Shown here one piece after another: positions 13,501 to 25,900 of a stretch of DNA of 64,000 nt. The position numbers and the translations under genes are program-made. A model generated the notes under the pieces. The model was not told where the DNA came from and made no database searches. It saw only the letters and a list, made by a program, of their open reading frames with translations. The stretch spans positions 10,124,001 through 10,188,000 of the forward strand of contig CM055613.1 of assembly GCA_029379385.1 (NCBI GenBank). The letters are read 5' to 3'. Numbering within the stretch: position 1 is the first letter of the stretch; every line of letters begins with the position of its first letter. This stretch comes from Quillaja saponaria. Taxonomy: Eukaryota > Streptophyta > Magnoliopsida > Fabales > Quillajaceae.

Positions 13501-16500
13501 TCTTGTACAAGATGGATGGGAGCAAGATATGGGGTGAGGTCTCGGGGTCCCGATGATGATGAAATTAGTAATGTCTTAATGGTTGGAAGAATTTCTAGGG
13601 AATGGGGAGGTGACAGTCATAAAGTCATTACCTTGCCATGAGTACAGAGAGAATATTTATAAGGGAGGCTGTCATCAGTGAGTGGTTTCAGCTCCTGCGA
13701 GGAGGAAGCCAGGTGTTTTTCTATTTTTGGTTAGTCGAGACTAACACTATTGTTTTCCTTTTTTGAGTGGAATTAGCTCCACCCTTTTGTTTTTGTTTTA
13801 TGTTGAATAGATTTTGGTAATCCTCTTACTTATTGAAATGAATAATGTAATTAGATATTCAGTGATACAAGTTTTCAGATGATATGGATTATAATTATAT
13901 TCCTCAAATTATCTTTGAAGTAACATGTATCTCAACTGCTTCTAATGGGTTATATAAGGTAAAGTGTATGATGGATTGATAGTAAAACAGTAAAGTAACG
14001 ATTTTTTCAAATTTCAAGCTACCTATGTTGTTTTTCGTTGCAATATACTTCTGCATTCTGTGGAATGAGCTTCCCATGTATTACAGCTAAGGGAAATATC
14101 TAAACTGTTAGATTTTCAACTATCCCAGAAATTGATATGGCTGTGAGAACCCCAAATTGTGTCAACGTAACAACTAACATCTTCCTCTCTCACATGTACG
14201 CTCAGAATCATATCTTCAATCAGGAGCAGGGCTACATGAATGAAAACATAAGGTCAGAAAATCTCAAGGGAGAGTTACTAGGAATCAGATACCTAACAGA
14301 CAACATATCTCTAGTATAGGATTTCTAGGAAAACAGATATAAGACAGAAGCAAGAACAAATGGAAAAAGCGATGATGCTGTATATCTCTTCATACATAAT
14401 TTCTTTCTGATAACGAAAAAGGAAAAGAAAGTAAAATTTCTCCTAGATACCTAGCCTTTCTTCATTAAGATCCTCTCGCTCTCTCGTGGAATCATTGGAG
14501 GCAGAAGGTCTGTACCAACTTAGCTTAAAACTTCAATTGAATCACACATTTTCTTTCTCGTATACATGGATGCGAAAATGGAAGTTATAGTTACTGTATT
14601 GCTGCATATCATAAGAGTTAAAAGGAAATAGTGATGAGTGCAAATGTTTGCTTTATCTCTCTGTGTCTTTCTCACTCTCACCCTTTTCTTTGTGCAAATA
14701 TAAATTCCATTCCTATGTGTTGGATATTTCTTTTATCGTTTGCATGTAAAGCTAATCCCTTAACACAAACTCCTTTCTAAAATAATGTTTTCCACTGTAG
14801 CATATTCTGATCTCAAGCTCTGACTCTGACACTGAGGATGACAAGGGTTCAAAATTTGTACCCAAAAATCTTGAAGACGTTCTTCAGGATGTTATACAAC
14901 CCCTTTCGAAGCTGAAAGTTAATGAGGATAGTCATGGTGAAGAGCTATTCGATCTTGCATTGTCAAAGAATAATTTTCTTCAATTATTTCATTTCACATG
15001 ACGAGCTCCAAACTATATGCAGATCAAGTGGATGCTACTTCTAATTCTTGGCGGTCTGAATTTTCTACCATTAGCATATGGTATGCAACATACGGATCAA
15101 ATATGTGGAAACCGAGATTCCTCTGCTATATAGAAGGTGGACAGGTATTTGACTATTCAGTGCTAATGTCTGTAATACAAGACAGTGAGTATGTTGTGAA
15201 TTAGATTCTTACTATTCCATAGAGTGAGACTGACAGTCTCCAGTCTCTTTCTGAAGATCCATTGTTAGATTGCATGGGGAAAGATGGTTCAGTAGTGGAA
15301 TATCTTTTGTTTTAGTGATTCGGGATGTGATTGTATGACCACTATTGTGAAAGGCACTCTGGCTCTCAGTGAAGGTGAGACTAGGTGAGGTCCTTGGATC
15401 AGATGAGGTGACTTCAATCAGGTGCTGACTAGATGAGTATGTTGGCACCTGGGCTAATGTGACTCTGGCACAATCGCCTTAAAAATACTTTGCTTTACCT
15501 TTCTGCCAGTCCCTTATTAAAACACACTTAATGCCTGGGTATGAGGGTTTTTTAATCATACCATGAGGTATCGAATAAAATAAATCAAAAGGCAGCTTTT
15601 ATAATATTTGAACAAATGGGGAATAAATTTGAGGTGAATGATTTGAAACCTGAGTACGAAAGGAAAGATATTAAAAGTAAAAAATTAGTAAATTAGGAAA
15701 GAATAAAAAAATCAGAACATGTGTTGCTTATGTCTCATCCTTGAAGCAGTGGGTGCTGCTGTCTTTCAGTTTTTATTACATTTTAAATGTTTTAGTAACA
15801 TGCTTTTTAGTGATCTTGCTCAATTGCATAATAAGAATAATAGATACAGTATACATATAAGAAAACAATGTCATGTGTTTGCACCTCGGATTATGGAGGT
15901 GTCAACACCTCAAGAATATCTGTTGCTTGTGGTGTAATTCTTATTACTGATTAAAATAGATCGGGTAGTAGCTAATCTAACTCTGCTTGCATGCTGTTTG
16001 ACTTTACATTTTTTTTTTATGGATGACTGTATGATTATTACTATATGCTGAATGTTTGGTTCATTTTTGTACTATTTCCTCAAAGATTAAAAGAATTTGT
16101 GAAGTCCGCAGTTCTTTTCCTAGTTTCTTTCTCCAACCCATTCGTTTCTTAGGTTCTGTTTTTCTCCTTTCTGTGAATGTTTGGACAATGACAACAGGTG
16201 GAAGGTATGATAAAGCAATGCTTTGGTTCAATGGACAAAACTACACCAAAGGAGATCCAATGGAAGAATTTCCCATGCCGTTTATTTTTTGGTCATGAAT
16301 CTTCGCATTCATGGGGTCCAGGAGGGGTGGCCTTTCTAAATCCTGAAAGAAACACTAAGTATAATACGTGCATGTGCCTGTACAGAATTACGTAAGTAAT
16401 TTGTTGTGGCTCTTCTTCAATCTTCATTTAATGATTTTCAGAAAACTTGTCATATTTTCTGTTAGAGCATGGCCCTCCAAAGTTTGATTTTTCACTTTCT

Positions 16501-17466
16501 TAGACATCCAATGGTGCTGTCTGTTTCCCTTGATGTACCACAGGCTGGAGCAGTTCAATGATGTCTTGCTTCAGGAAAATGGTCTAAGTTATGACATAGA
16601 ATCGCCCTTGTTTGATCTGTCTGCTTTAAAAACTACCACAACCAAAGAGTTCAATTTTCAGGAGGTTGTCAAGGTAGCTTCTGTGATCCCTGCTTATTCT
16701 GAGTGCAATTACCGCATTCAATTTTCTTCTCTTCTCTATTCTTTTTTCTCATCCCAGTTTCTTAGTTTATCCTGATGAAGGTTCATTCTTCCAAATTAAA
16801 TTCGACTATTCTCCTGATAGAACAATAGATATTGTTGTCACTAATCTGGATCAAGTTGTTATAACTTTCTTTTTTCTATATGATTCTTTTAGCCTTAATG
16901 ATGAAAAGATTTCACATCTAATTAAGGGGCTTAGTATTTGTATTTAAATAAAGACTTGGTTTATCACTGAATTTGAGTGCTAGCATGCAATGCACTTACC
17001 CTGTTTTGATCTACAGAAAGTCTGATACCTTTGAAATCTTAGTTGTCATTAAATGGAATTATTTTTTCTTATTTGCGATTACTGCTCACTTCTTTCCATA
17101 TAGGGGGCTTGGTATGGTAATGCTGTATGCTTAGGAAAGGAGCAGGGTATTCCAATTCTTACTATGACGTGAGTATAAAAGCATACTATTCTCTCCTTCC
17201 AGTTCCTAGTTTCTATAGTTCAGTGAGTTGCCATCAATCCATTTTTAACATTGTATAATTTGCACAAATGTTGCATGTATTTCTGTATTCGAATTCTGGT
17301 CAGGTGTTCACCGTCCAATATCGAGCGCTTTAAATATGGGAAGCTGCCCTTGCATGCTCCTTGTGAAGCATATGCAACCACCTTAATAAAAGGCCTGGTA
17401 GAAGGAAAACAACTCTCAGAAGTGGAGGCCACTGCCTACATAGAAGCTGCCACTAAACCATTGTAA
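7537..17466 (+). CDS. HDA5: Class II histone deacetylase HDA5-type with C-terminal GGCT-like domain
   Basis: Complete 14-exon gene: 7537-7730, 8341-8542, 9255-9401, 9513-9625, 9988-10199, 10953-11017, 11967-12137, 12345-12428, 14801-14936, 15023-15144, 16198-16391, 16544-16673, 17104-17168, 17304-17466; all GT-AG and in phase, 665 aa (Arabidopsis HDA5 is about 660). Residues ~24-370 are a zinc-dependent deacetylase domain: PPGHHAE (H154/H155), [15 protein letters not shown] and GGYN are intact, giving Zn ligands D195, H197 and D288 and catalytic Tyr328. It should remove acetyl groups from histone or other protein lysines; in Arabidopsis HDA5 acts with FVE, FLD and HDA6 on flowering genes. A linker rich in Ser/Asp follows (~398-440). 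Residues ~460-660 start with WYATYGSNM and resemble the gamma-glutamylcyclotransferase-like fold. Introns hold a MITE and an antisense LTR element. The ATG follows a GA repeat. Confidence 0.93.
10482..10738. mobile_element. Mariner/Stowaway-type MITE
   Basis: A 257-bp element flanked by the dinucleotide TA on both sides (10480-10481 and 10739-10740). The left end begins CTCCCTCTGTCTAAATTTAT; the right end, read on the opposite strand, begins CTTCCTCCATCCTATTTCAT. These imperfect terminal inverted repeats match the CTCCCTCCGT consensus of plant Stowaway MITEs, which target TA. There is no coding capacity. It lies in HDA5 intron 5, ending about 215 bp before the acceptor of exon 6. Confidence 0.72.
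11140..11480. mobile_element. Possible degenerate LTR fragment
   Basis: In HDA5 intron 6. The stretch resembles the promoter and R-U5 part of a plant LTR: a TATATAATGACCCC box-like site near 11362 is followed about 40 bp later by a GAAGCTTTTGATCAATTAAA segment. No clear TG...CA ends or target-site duplication could be found, so the assignment is weak and it may be ordinary intron. Confidence 0.25.
12569..13746 (-). mobile_element. Compact non-autonomous LTR retrotransposon (antisense)
   Basis: An 1178-bp element with two diverged direct repeats: 12569-~12937 and 13403-13746 (about 340-370 bp each). Both begin TGTTAATGTAGAATTTGT and end in ACA. A 5-bp duplication CTATT flanks it (12564-12568 and 13747-13751). 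Just inside the right repeat, read on the minus strand, TTGGTGCCGTCCATGGGA lies next to the LTR; this resembles the TGGCGCCGT-type primer-binding site of plant Ty3/gypsy elements, so the element is oriented opposite to the host gene. The ~465-bp interior has no gag or pol frame, so it must have moved in trans (TRIM/small-LARD type). It sits in HDA5 intron 8. Confidence 0.8.
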
Positions 17467-18768
17467 TTGCAACTTTACATCTACATTAGATCTTTTGGTG
17501 TAAAAATTTTCTGAAGTATAGATTGCTAGTGCTGGAAAACTGCAATTCTTTGTTCTAGTCAGTAGGAAGAGAAATGTAATATAGTAGGTGGATTTACTAA
17601 GAGATTGGAAACTAGTGTCCAAGATTAGTTGCCAAGATTAGTTGCTAAGGACTAGGGGATTTCAAGGATTTGTAATGCTTAAACCATGGAGACTGATACT
17701 GCTTAAGGGAATTCAAAACAGTCTTGTCAAACTTGCTTCCAAAACAGGAGTAGAAACCATTGAATTGCACTAGACTCAGTGCCTGCCCATATGCGTTCCC
17801 TCCTAACCCATAAATTATCAATCGTGGAAATTTCCCATAATCTGTAGTGTTCACCCAAAAGGCCAAAATTAAACCTAAAATGCATGCTTTTTCCCTTTGA
17901 ATCACGAGCTGGGCCAATAAGCATTTGAAAATACAGACAAACCTGCATTTGAATTACTGTTTTCCCATAAGACTCGAATGCCAAATCGCAATGCCTACAG
18001 TCTGCAATAATTTTGTAGACTGTATGCTTTAGATGTGCACGAGGAATTCAATTCTGTGTTGAATATCAACGGAGCACCATACCTTAAGATCCTTTTGTAA
18101 GGTAAAAATGGATAAAAGGATGAAGAAATGATTTAAGGGAGGGGGTTTGAATATCATCTACTTGGAAGAAAAGGAAAACTGCTGGAAGACTAGGAAGGAA
18201 TAGGCAAATTCCTTATCATATTTCAAATAAATAAAGAATAGGCAAATCTTTCGCTTCCATCAATAAACTTCTTCTATTCTTTCCTTTCTGCAAAATCGTA
18301 TCCACCCTTTTTCTTTCACCAAAAAATTCACAAACATAATACATTAACTACTGAAACATTCAATAATTTAACCATTTTATATTCTTGCCATACTTGAATC
18401 AAATGTTGGGGAAAAGGCCATTTACTAAACATTTTATGTTCTTAATTCCAAAAATTTCCTCAATATACATCTAACAGCAGTTGATGCTTACATTTCTTCC
18501 CTTCTTCCATAATTAATAGAATTTTCTAAAAATACTACATACAATTCCTTGTGTATCTCCTTTTTGAATCGGTATCAATTATGGCATGTCTTCTGCAGAC
18601 AACTTCTAAATTTTTTCGTCAATAGCTTTTAACAATTTAGCTATTATGCTATTGCGAAAAAAACAAATGAAAGAATGAAAGAGTAAATAATTGAAGCTGA
18701 TCAGGAGCAGCTATAATGCTCACAGTTTGGGATGTGCTAGCATTAGCAAGTACCCCATAATTGTTCCC
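17467..18768. other. Convergent intergenic region, HDA5 / J-protein
   Basis: About 1.3 kb between two facing 3' ends. It presumably holds both 3'UTRs. No conserved coding exon, RNA gene or clear repeat seen. Confidence 0.55.
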
Positions 18769-21700
18769 TCATCGATATTTGAGTGCAGCATGTCCGGTGT
18801 CACCCAGATGCTTATGCAATTTATTCCTGTCATAAAAGGAAATATATTAGCAAATGCAGACAGCATTAACACATTTATTAGGAAAAGTGAAGTTGAAAAA
18901 AATGTAAAAAAGGCATATATTAACCTTGATTCAAATTCTTCTCCACATGTCTCACACAAATTGCTAGAATTCTTTGATGTTGCCTGATTTGGGATAGACA
19001 ATCAGAAATTAAAATATTGCAAGAGTGACAAGTATTTAAAAAATCATAAGATCCAACAGTAAATAAATATTCTGGCTGTATCAAACTGCTGAATTTTAAT
19101 ACCTACAAGGGTATAAATGACGTACAGTATTACAAAATACGGTCAAAACTTCTCCATATGTGCCATACAGATATACTACACTAATCTACTAACAACATTC
19201 AACAGAACCGACAGGTACTCTTTGGCATCAGAATGTATCGCAGGATACAGTCCGCTACTTTCTGAGTATCAACCCATACTTCCGGTGGAGGAGCTGGAGT
19301 CTGAGCTGCTGCGAAGGGGATTACTGACAAAAATAATTCCGGAGTTGAGCAAGTTGGCTCCAAAATCTATGGACTTTAGTGGATAGAAGTAGGCCAGCAA
19401 GGGTTTCAGTGGAGAATTAAGAGATTCAACCTTGGATGCAGTCAACGAAGGAGGAAGATGGAAGAAATTTCATGACTATGAAGATGGCTCTTATAGGTTT
19501 TTCTTCCATTTTCCTCTTATTTTGAGATCTACTTTGTGGCTGCTACATAGTTGATTGAGTGGCAGAGAGGATTTTAGGTATTTTTTAGTATAAAATTTAA
19601 TGGTAAGTGGTTAAATGCAAAAAAGCAAGAAGGTTCATATTGAACAATGGGCTTATTGAAGTATGTGTCATAAAAAAACCAGAAGTAAGAAAAGTTTTTT
19701 TTACATTGTAGTTCTTACTGATATTGATTATTGATTATTAATTATACATTAAAATTTGATTGTCAAATGCTTTAACCTGTAATATGTCATAAAAAAATCA
19801 TTTCTAGAAGTATTTAACATACTTGGGTAATCTTTGAATACTCTATTCATCACTTAAAAGATAAATTTCATGACATGTTTCTTAAAGTTTCTAATGTTTC
19901 CATAATGATCAATACGTTTCTGTTTCCAGTCCGATACTACACTTCTATATATTTTAATCCTTGATAACTACAACTATGCTCGAATCATACAACACTAGAT
20001 GACTGATCACTGAACTAAATAGTTGAAAAGTCAATTAAATTCCTCATCTTGTTTTACTTGTGAAGTGAGAGAGGAAGACTGAGGAAACATACTAGTATTT
20101 CAGTCTTATATGCCATCTAAACTACCTAAATTCTGGGTATTCCAAGGTCTTGAGTTCAGGAAATCACGGAAACTGATAGCAGGATAAATTTATAACAAGT
20201 CAAGGAATGATTATGAAGAGTAGCTTGTTTATGAGGTATTACCTTAGCTTTTCTTCCTTTGGATGAATTCTTTGCCTTGATGTTTGTGTCCTTCTTTTCA
20301 GTATCCTTTCTACCAGCAGGTTGTTTAGAGGTCTTTTTATCTCTAGCTAACTGCTCATTCCCTTTCCCATTGCTTCCAGTTTCCACAAAAGATTCGGAAG
20401 AGAACTCCTCCACATAAGAATTCTCATTCCCATTAGCTCCAACTTCCTGGATGTTAGCATTTATGGTGTCCAATTTAGTTTCTTCCGAATTTTTTTTACC
20501 ATTCTCATTCTTGGCTCCACGTTTCCTCCTCGTGCTCTTCTGATTGTCATATTCCATAAAGCCAACCCCATCATCCCCATTCTCAGCTTGAGGTGAGGTA
20601 AATGGAACCTTTGGCTCATGCCTTGAATTCACTTTTTTCCTGCTCTTGTGCCCAGCCATCATTGCTTCGAGAACACCCATCTCATCATCATCGTCAAGCC
20701 CAACTGTCTCACTAATCCCTTCCCCTTCCTTATCATCCTCAGCATCAAAAAATCCATCATTATCATCACTCAACTCAATTCCATTTCCGTAGTCATCTTC
20801 TGGAATCCTCAAACCATCTCTTATTTGTTCCTCTAAATCATCAACCCCATCATTAGTCAATCCCGAAGGCTCACCATTCTCAATCCCCTCCTCATCACTT
20901 CTCAACCTCTCCGTCCTCCCTCCTTCCACCTCAACTTCCAAATTATCATCAACTTCCTCCTCGTCACCAAGTGACTCCCTAAATTCTGCAACTTTCTCTT
21001 TATGCTTCTTCGATTGCTCATGATTCTTCCATTGCTTCTCACTCTTAAACTTCTTCCCACACACCACACAGTACAACTCCTTATCAGCATTCTTCCTCTT
21101 CTCCTCCTCTACCTCTTCAAACCATTTTCCTTCCTCTTCCTCTTCCTCCTCAACTTTCGCCCAATCAGGCTCCTCATATGCCATGGCTCTCTCCATCTTC
21201 TCCTTCTCCAACGTCTTCTTCCTCTCCCTTTCCTCCTCCTTTCTCTTTTCCATCTCCATATTCTTCTTCACCATCATATCAATCACTCTCTTATCCCTCT
21301 TCTTCACAAACTCTGCCAACCCACGCACGGTCTCATTGTAGTCCTTCCTCGCCTTCTTTCTAAGCTTCTTGTTCTCTTCTTCCATCACCCTCCTAGACTT
21401 CCGGTTAGGACCAGCCATCACATCGTACTGATCCACCCAACAAAAGTCCATCACAGTACAAAATCCCAACCAATAATTATAAAAAGCTGTCACTTGGGTA
21501 TACGGACTTTCCAAATTTCCCATTACCGGAGCTTGTCTAACTGAATCAAGCCGTAACCCTAATTTCCTAGCGAAATTGACCTCATTGGCCTGTACTTTAT
21601 CGAATAAGTCCGAATAAACCTTATAGAACCCCTTGCCAGAATCCGAATACCCGGAATAGACAGTATTGGAGAAAAATGAGAACAGATTGGGGATGAACGA

Positions 21701-21979
21701 GTCAGGGACCGAGTTACCTCTTGAGTTGGGATCGGAAAAGAGAATTTGAGAACGGTGAGAGTCGTACCAAGCTCGTTCTTTTGGGTCGGAGAGGACCTCA
21801 TAGGCGTGTTGTAGCTCTTGGAATTGTGCCGTTGCTTCGGCTTGGGATAAGCCGGACTGAACTAGCTTGTCAGGGTGGCGTTGGAGGGCAAGCCGCCTGT
21901 AAGCCGATCGAATTTCATCGGCTGTGCAGTCCCGCGGGAGATCGAGAACTTCGTAGTGGCATCGCTTTCCCGACGCCAT
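18769..21979 (-). CDS. DNAJC21/JJJ1-type J-domain protein with two C2H2 zinc fingers
   Basis: Three exons on the minus strand: 21979-20243, 18983-18925 and 18826-18769, all GT-AG and in phase, giving 617 aa. Residues 8-75 are a J domain with an intact HPD motif (35-37), so it should stimulate Hsp70 ATPase. Residues ~210-300 are a highly charged Lys/Glu coiled-coil-like region. A first C2H2 finger reads CVVCGKKF...H.....H; a second lies at the extreme C-terminus (C589, C592, H605, H611) and is split over exons 2 and 3. This order is diagnostic of JJJ1/DNAJC21, which acts with cytosolic Hsp70 in recycling 60S ribosome export factors in yeast and man. The long first-exon frame runs past 20243 into the intron, so a single-ORF prediction would give a wrong C-terminus without the second finger. 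A telo-box lies ~90 bp upstream. Confidence 0.92.
18984..20242 (-). other. Intron 1 of the J-protein gene
   Basis: 1.26-kb intron with donor AAG|GTAATA and acceptor ATCAG|GCAACA. It is AT-rich. Open frames inside it on the plus strand (for example near 19117-19386) have no conserved motif or splice support and are not called. Confidence 0.75.
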
Positions 21980-22980
21980 GTTTGGCCGTGATTCTGCAAT
22001 TTGAAGACTCTTATTGTGGTTTAGATTTTCTGGTTTTGCTTGTGTTGAGCTCGGAGAGGAGGCTTTGATGTTAGGGTTAAAGGTTGAAGCTGATGCAAGG
22101 ACGATAGTAGGGGTATTTTGGACTTAGAAGAAAAAAATAAAGGAAAAATAAATTGTGGTAACTTGGAGAACAAAATACATATGTTCCGTTCCATTATTTA
22201 TTATTTTAATTTTCTTGTATTGGCCAGGCACGACCTTTTATAAATCCTCTTCTTTCTTGAAATGACCTAAAGAGAAAATTTAATTAGAAAAATAAAAATT
22301 TGTTTTAATAATTTATTTGGGTGTATAATTTACATTTACTTGAATATAGTAAAAAAGGGGAAATGAAAATATATCCCACACTACTTAACGTAATTTGATG
22401 CCATTAGAAATTATTAAAATTTGAATAACTAAATTCTAAATAACATGATAACAACAATTTATGTTATAATTAATTTATTTCATATAACAAATAAAATTTA
22501 GATGGTGTGAAAGTTTAATTCACTTACTTAAATGTTACATAAATTAGATGGAAAATTTTATATATATAAAAGGCTTCTTTCTTTTCTTTTTTCTTTTTTT
22601 TAAGGATTTTGTAGAATGAAATTATTTTTATTTGCAAACTTTCCTATCATTCTTGCGTTTGACTTGTAACAATGTACATATAGTATGACCTCAAACTTTG
22701 TTTTTCTTTTTTTGACATAGCATACCCATGCATTCCTTCAGCAGAATTCATTGAATAACAGTTTTCACCAAAAAGAGAAATTGCATAACAGATTCATTTC
22801 AGTAAACTCGATTCCATGTAATATACCCTCCATTCAGAGGATGGAAAATAATTGCAATCCAATCCAAGATTCGAAGATACCTCTTGTAAAGATGTTTTCT
22901 TGTCTAGTGATAATCGTGCAACTTAATGCAAAATATCACTGTCTGCTTCTCTTCATTAAAATTTAAAATGATATGAGTTT
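21980..22980. promoter_or_regulatory. J-protein promoter / carrier 3' flank
   Basis: 1-kb spacer between two genes on the minus strand. A telo-box (AACCCTAA on the minus strand) lies at about 22070-22078, about 90 bp from the J-protein start codon, in the likely promoter or leader. The part near 22878-22962 is a degenerate duplicate of the end of the carrier gene (see separate entry). The rest is AT-rich. Confidence 0.5.
22878..22962 (-). repeat. Partial tandem duplicate of carrier terminal exon
   Basis: About 85 bp that align with 22987-23068, the last coding stretch of the mitochondrial carrier gene, at an offset of 109 bp. Shared blocks include TACCTCTTGTA, GATGTTTTCTTGTCTA and CACTGTCTGCT-like runs, with scattered substitutions. 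It lies just 3' of the carrier stop codon, so it is probably transcribed as 3'UTR and is not translated. Confidence 0.75.
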
Positions 22981-25900
22981 CTAAGCTACCTCTTGTACAG
23001 ATGTTTTCTTGTCTACTGACAATCTTGCAACTTCGTGCAAAGTTTTACTGTCTGCTCCTTCATTAAAATGATTTCTCAGAAATTCCACAGCCATAAATGT
23101 AAGTGCTGAAGCTGGAATGTACCATGTGATCCTGGGGATGCTACCTCTGAACATTCCCTTTGCACCTTCACTCCTCCATATACTACAAATTGCATCAAAC
23201 CAGCCATTGTACCTAAATCAGAGCAACAAAGAAAACTCATATTACCATCAGAAACAAGAAACCTTTTTTTCCAATCTAACATGCAGTAGAATCAGGTCAT
23301 ACGATCCTTTGCAAGGCCAAACAGAAAAGATGGGGACATGCTCCCTTCCAACCCAGGTGCCCCAACATATTAAGATTTTCGGTATACTACTGCACTGAAA
23401 TGTATTAGCAGACTCTCATATTGTGTATCCCCCTTGGCAAAGAAACCTGCAGGTGTTAATGAGGGGGAGAAAACCATTTGTTGCATAAAAAATGCCACTT
23501 GTACACTGGAAATATTTGTACCTTCGTTTGTCGAACATGTATGACAATTGACATTAAGGATCAAAAAGCTACAATCAGATAACACAGGAATTGGAGTAAA
23601 GGGAAAGACGAATGAGTACTGCGTGTGCTTGTGAGAGTAAAAGGAAAGACGAATGAGTACCGTGTGTGCTTGTGAGAGTAAAAGGAAAGACGAATGAGTA
23701 CTATGTGTGCTTGTGAGTTGTGACAAGTGACAACTAAAACTCGTGAATAAATTAAATAGCAGTAACAGAAAGAAACTGATACCTTAAAGTTGAACCCTGC
23801 ACTTGTAATCTTGTTTTTACAACATCCAAAGGAGTGGTGAGGTATGCGCTAAAACCTGTATAATTGGAGTGCCACAAGTCACTATTAAGGAATAATTGCA
23901 GATTTCCACTATTGACCATGAAATGAATAACTGAACACGAGAGAAAAAATACACATACCACCAGCTAATCCTCCTAATACAAGTCCTTCCAATGAGCTAT
24001 AAGGATGGGTACTCGAATTTGGTAACCATTTTTTTTTCCCATATTCTGTTACATCTTTCAAGGTTTCGTAAAACACAACCTGTACAGTGCAAACACCATT
24101 TCTAGATAACGACATTTCAAATTAATAGTAAAAAGAAAGTGTGGATATATGTGTCCAAAAGGAATCAGAAACTAGAGGTGATTCACTAATGAGGTCCACT
24201 AAACCAATGATTGACAAGAGAAATTTCTTTTAAGCTACTTTTTGTTGGAGAAATAAAAAAAGATATCCAATAAGCCTGGATTCACAGTCTTAGATTAGGC
24301 CTGTTCCAGCCAGCACCAAATAAATTTGGTGAAAGTCCTTCTTGTGAGGTGTCGGTATCAAATATCCAATAAAACTTACAGCATTGACCAAGATTTGAGT
24401 TATCCTTTAAGACTGCATAGTCTATCTGTATATAAATTATTCTAAAGTCATAAAGTATCCAATCCTGTTCAACCTGAAACAATAACCATGCAATATGTGC
24501 TGTACGACTATTGATAAAAAAATTAATATGCTAAAAAGGAGTAAGGTATTACACAAATATTTTCAACAACATACTAATGTATGTCTACTTATGGATAATC
24601 CCAAACAAGGTTCTCATATACACAGCTTTAGAAGTTTCAAGATCAGCTGAATAACACCTTCCTTGGATACCATTCAAGATGATATTGAATTTTCTGTATT
24701 TGAACACAAAATCTCTAAGTGGTCTCCTATTTATATCATTATGTCCAATTCTAAGATATGCCTCGGTGAAATCCTTTATAAATAAAATATCTTAACTTGT
24801 TTCTGGTTAACTGCCAAGAACTATCAAACTATGACAAAGGAGCAGTCAGCAGACTCTTTAGTCCAGTCAGAAGACAAGTTTCTTTCTCTCCCTCTTTATT
24901 GTTTTTCCTCCCAGTCAAGATTGTCGGGTTTAAGCAACACACAATAAGTTTAAATGAAGAAAGCTAAAACCTCTGTTAGAAGCAAACCAAGGAGAATTAA
25001 TACAAAAGGGAAGGAATTGTGTGAATATACTGAAACTCTAAAGATTATATACCATCAGTCCAGCAAACGGAACATCCCTTGCAAGTGTTGACCAGTATCT
25101 GTGCAAGGTAAGCGAAAAGGAATTCCAGTTATATGAAGAAACTAAGGACAAACACAAATCTAAGAATTCAGAAGTTACAGCCTCAAAACAAATCCTTTAA
25201 TAAGAATAAGGGTCTCCAATAATTGTGAAGAATAGCAAAAGATCACACCAATAAAAGAAATAGAGAGATGTATTCCAAAATATACCCAGCATATAAACCC
25301 TTTAAGCCCTGCTGCTTCCATATTGAACAGCCAGCATGAAGCATTCCCTTATAGTAACCATAGGTTTGTGCATTAGGCATGCTATCTTTCACAATAGCGG
25401 AACTCCAAGATCTCCTTGTGCCTTGAACTTGCATTCGCTGCTTCATGACTTCACATGGAACATACACAAAAGAACCAAGGGTATCTCCTGAAATGTGTAG
25501 AGACAAAAAACAAAAAAACAAAAAAAAAAAAGAAAAAGAAAGGAAGAAATTCTGAGTCATGAGGTGCTCAAATGGCTAATTGCCTACTCTAGAAAAGGCC
25601 CCTGCACTCCATCAACAATAATAAGGAAATAATGACAAAGCATTAGCGTAATTACAACTGGTTAAATCTATTTATCTGTTTAATGCATAAAAAGCAAGCA
25701 TCCATTACAAAATTATTAGAGAGTAGTCACACATGCTATACCAACTTGTGGAACCCACAAAAAAAACATAAATGAAATAAAAGTACAGTTATGCATTAGA
25801 AGGGAATGTAGTACACACAATAAGATATTCAAGGTCAAAATATCAATTGTATCAGACAGAGTGAATGCAAATTTACCAGACCAAGAAAAGGGGATAGCTT

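Noticed and set aside
19117..19386. Plus-strand 89-aa frame
   Set aside because: Lies in an intron of the J-protein gene, with no motif and no splice partner.
20648..22068. Plus-strand frames opposite the J-protein exon 1
   Set aside because: Leu/Ser/Pro-rich shadows of a Glu/Lys-rich coding exon.
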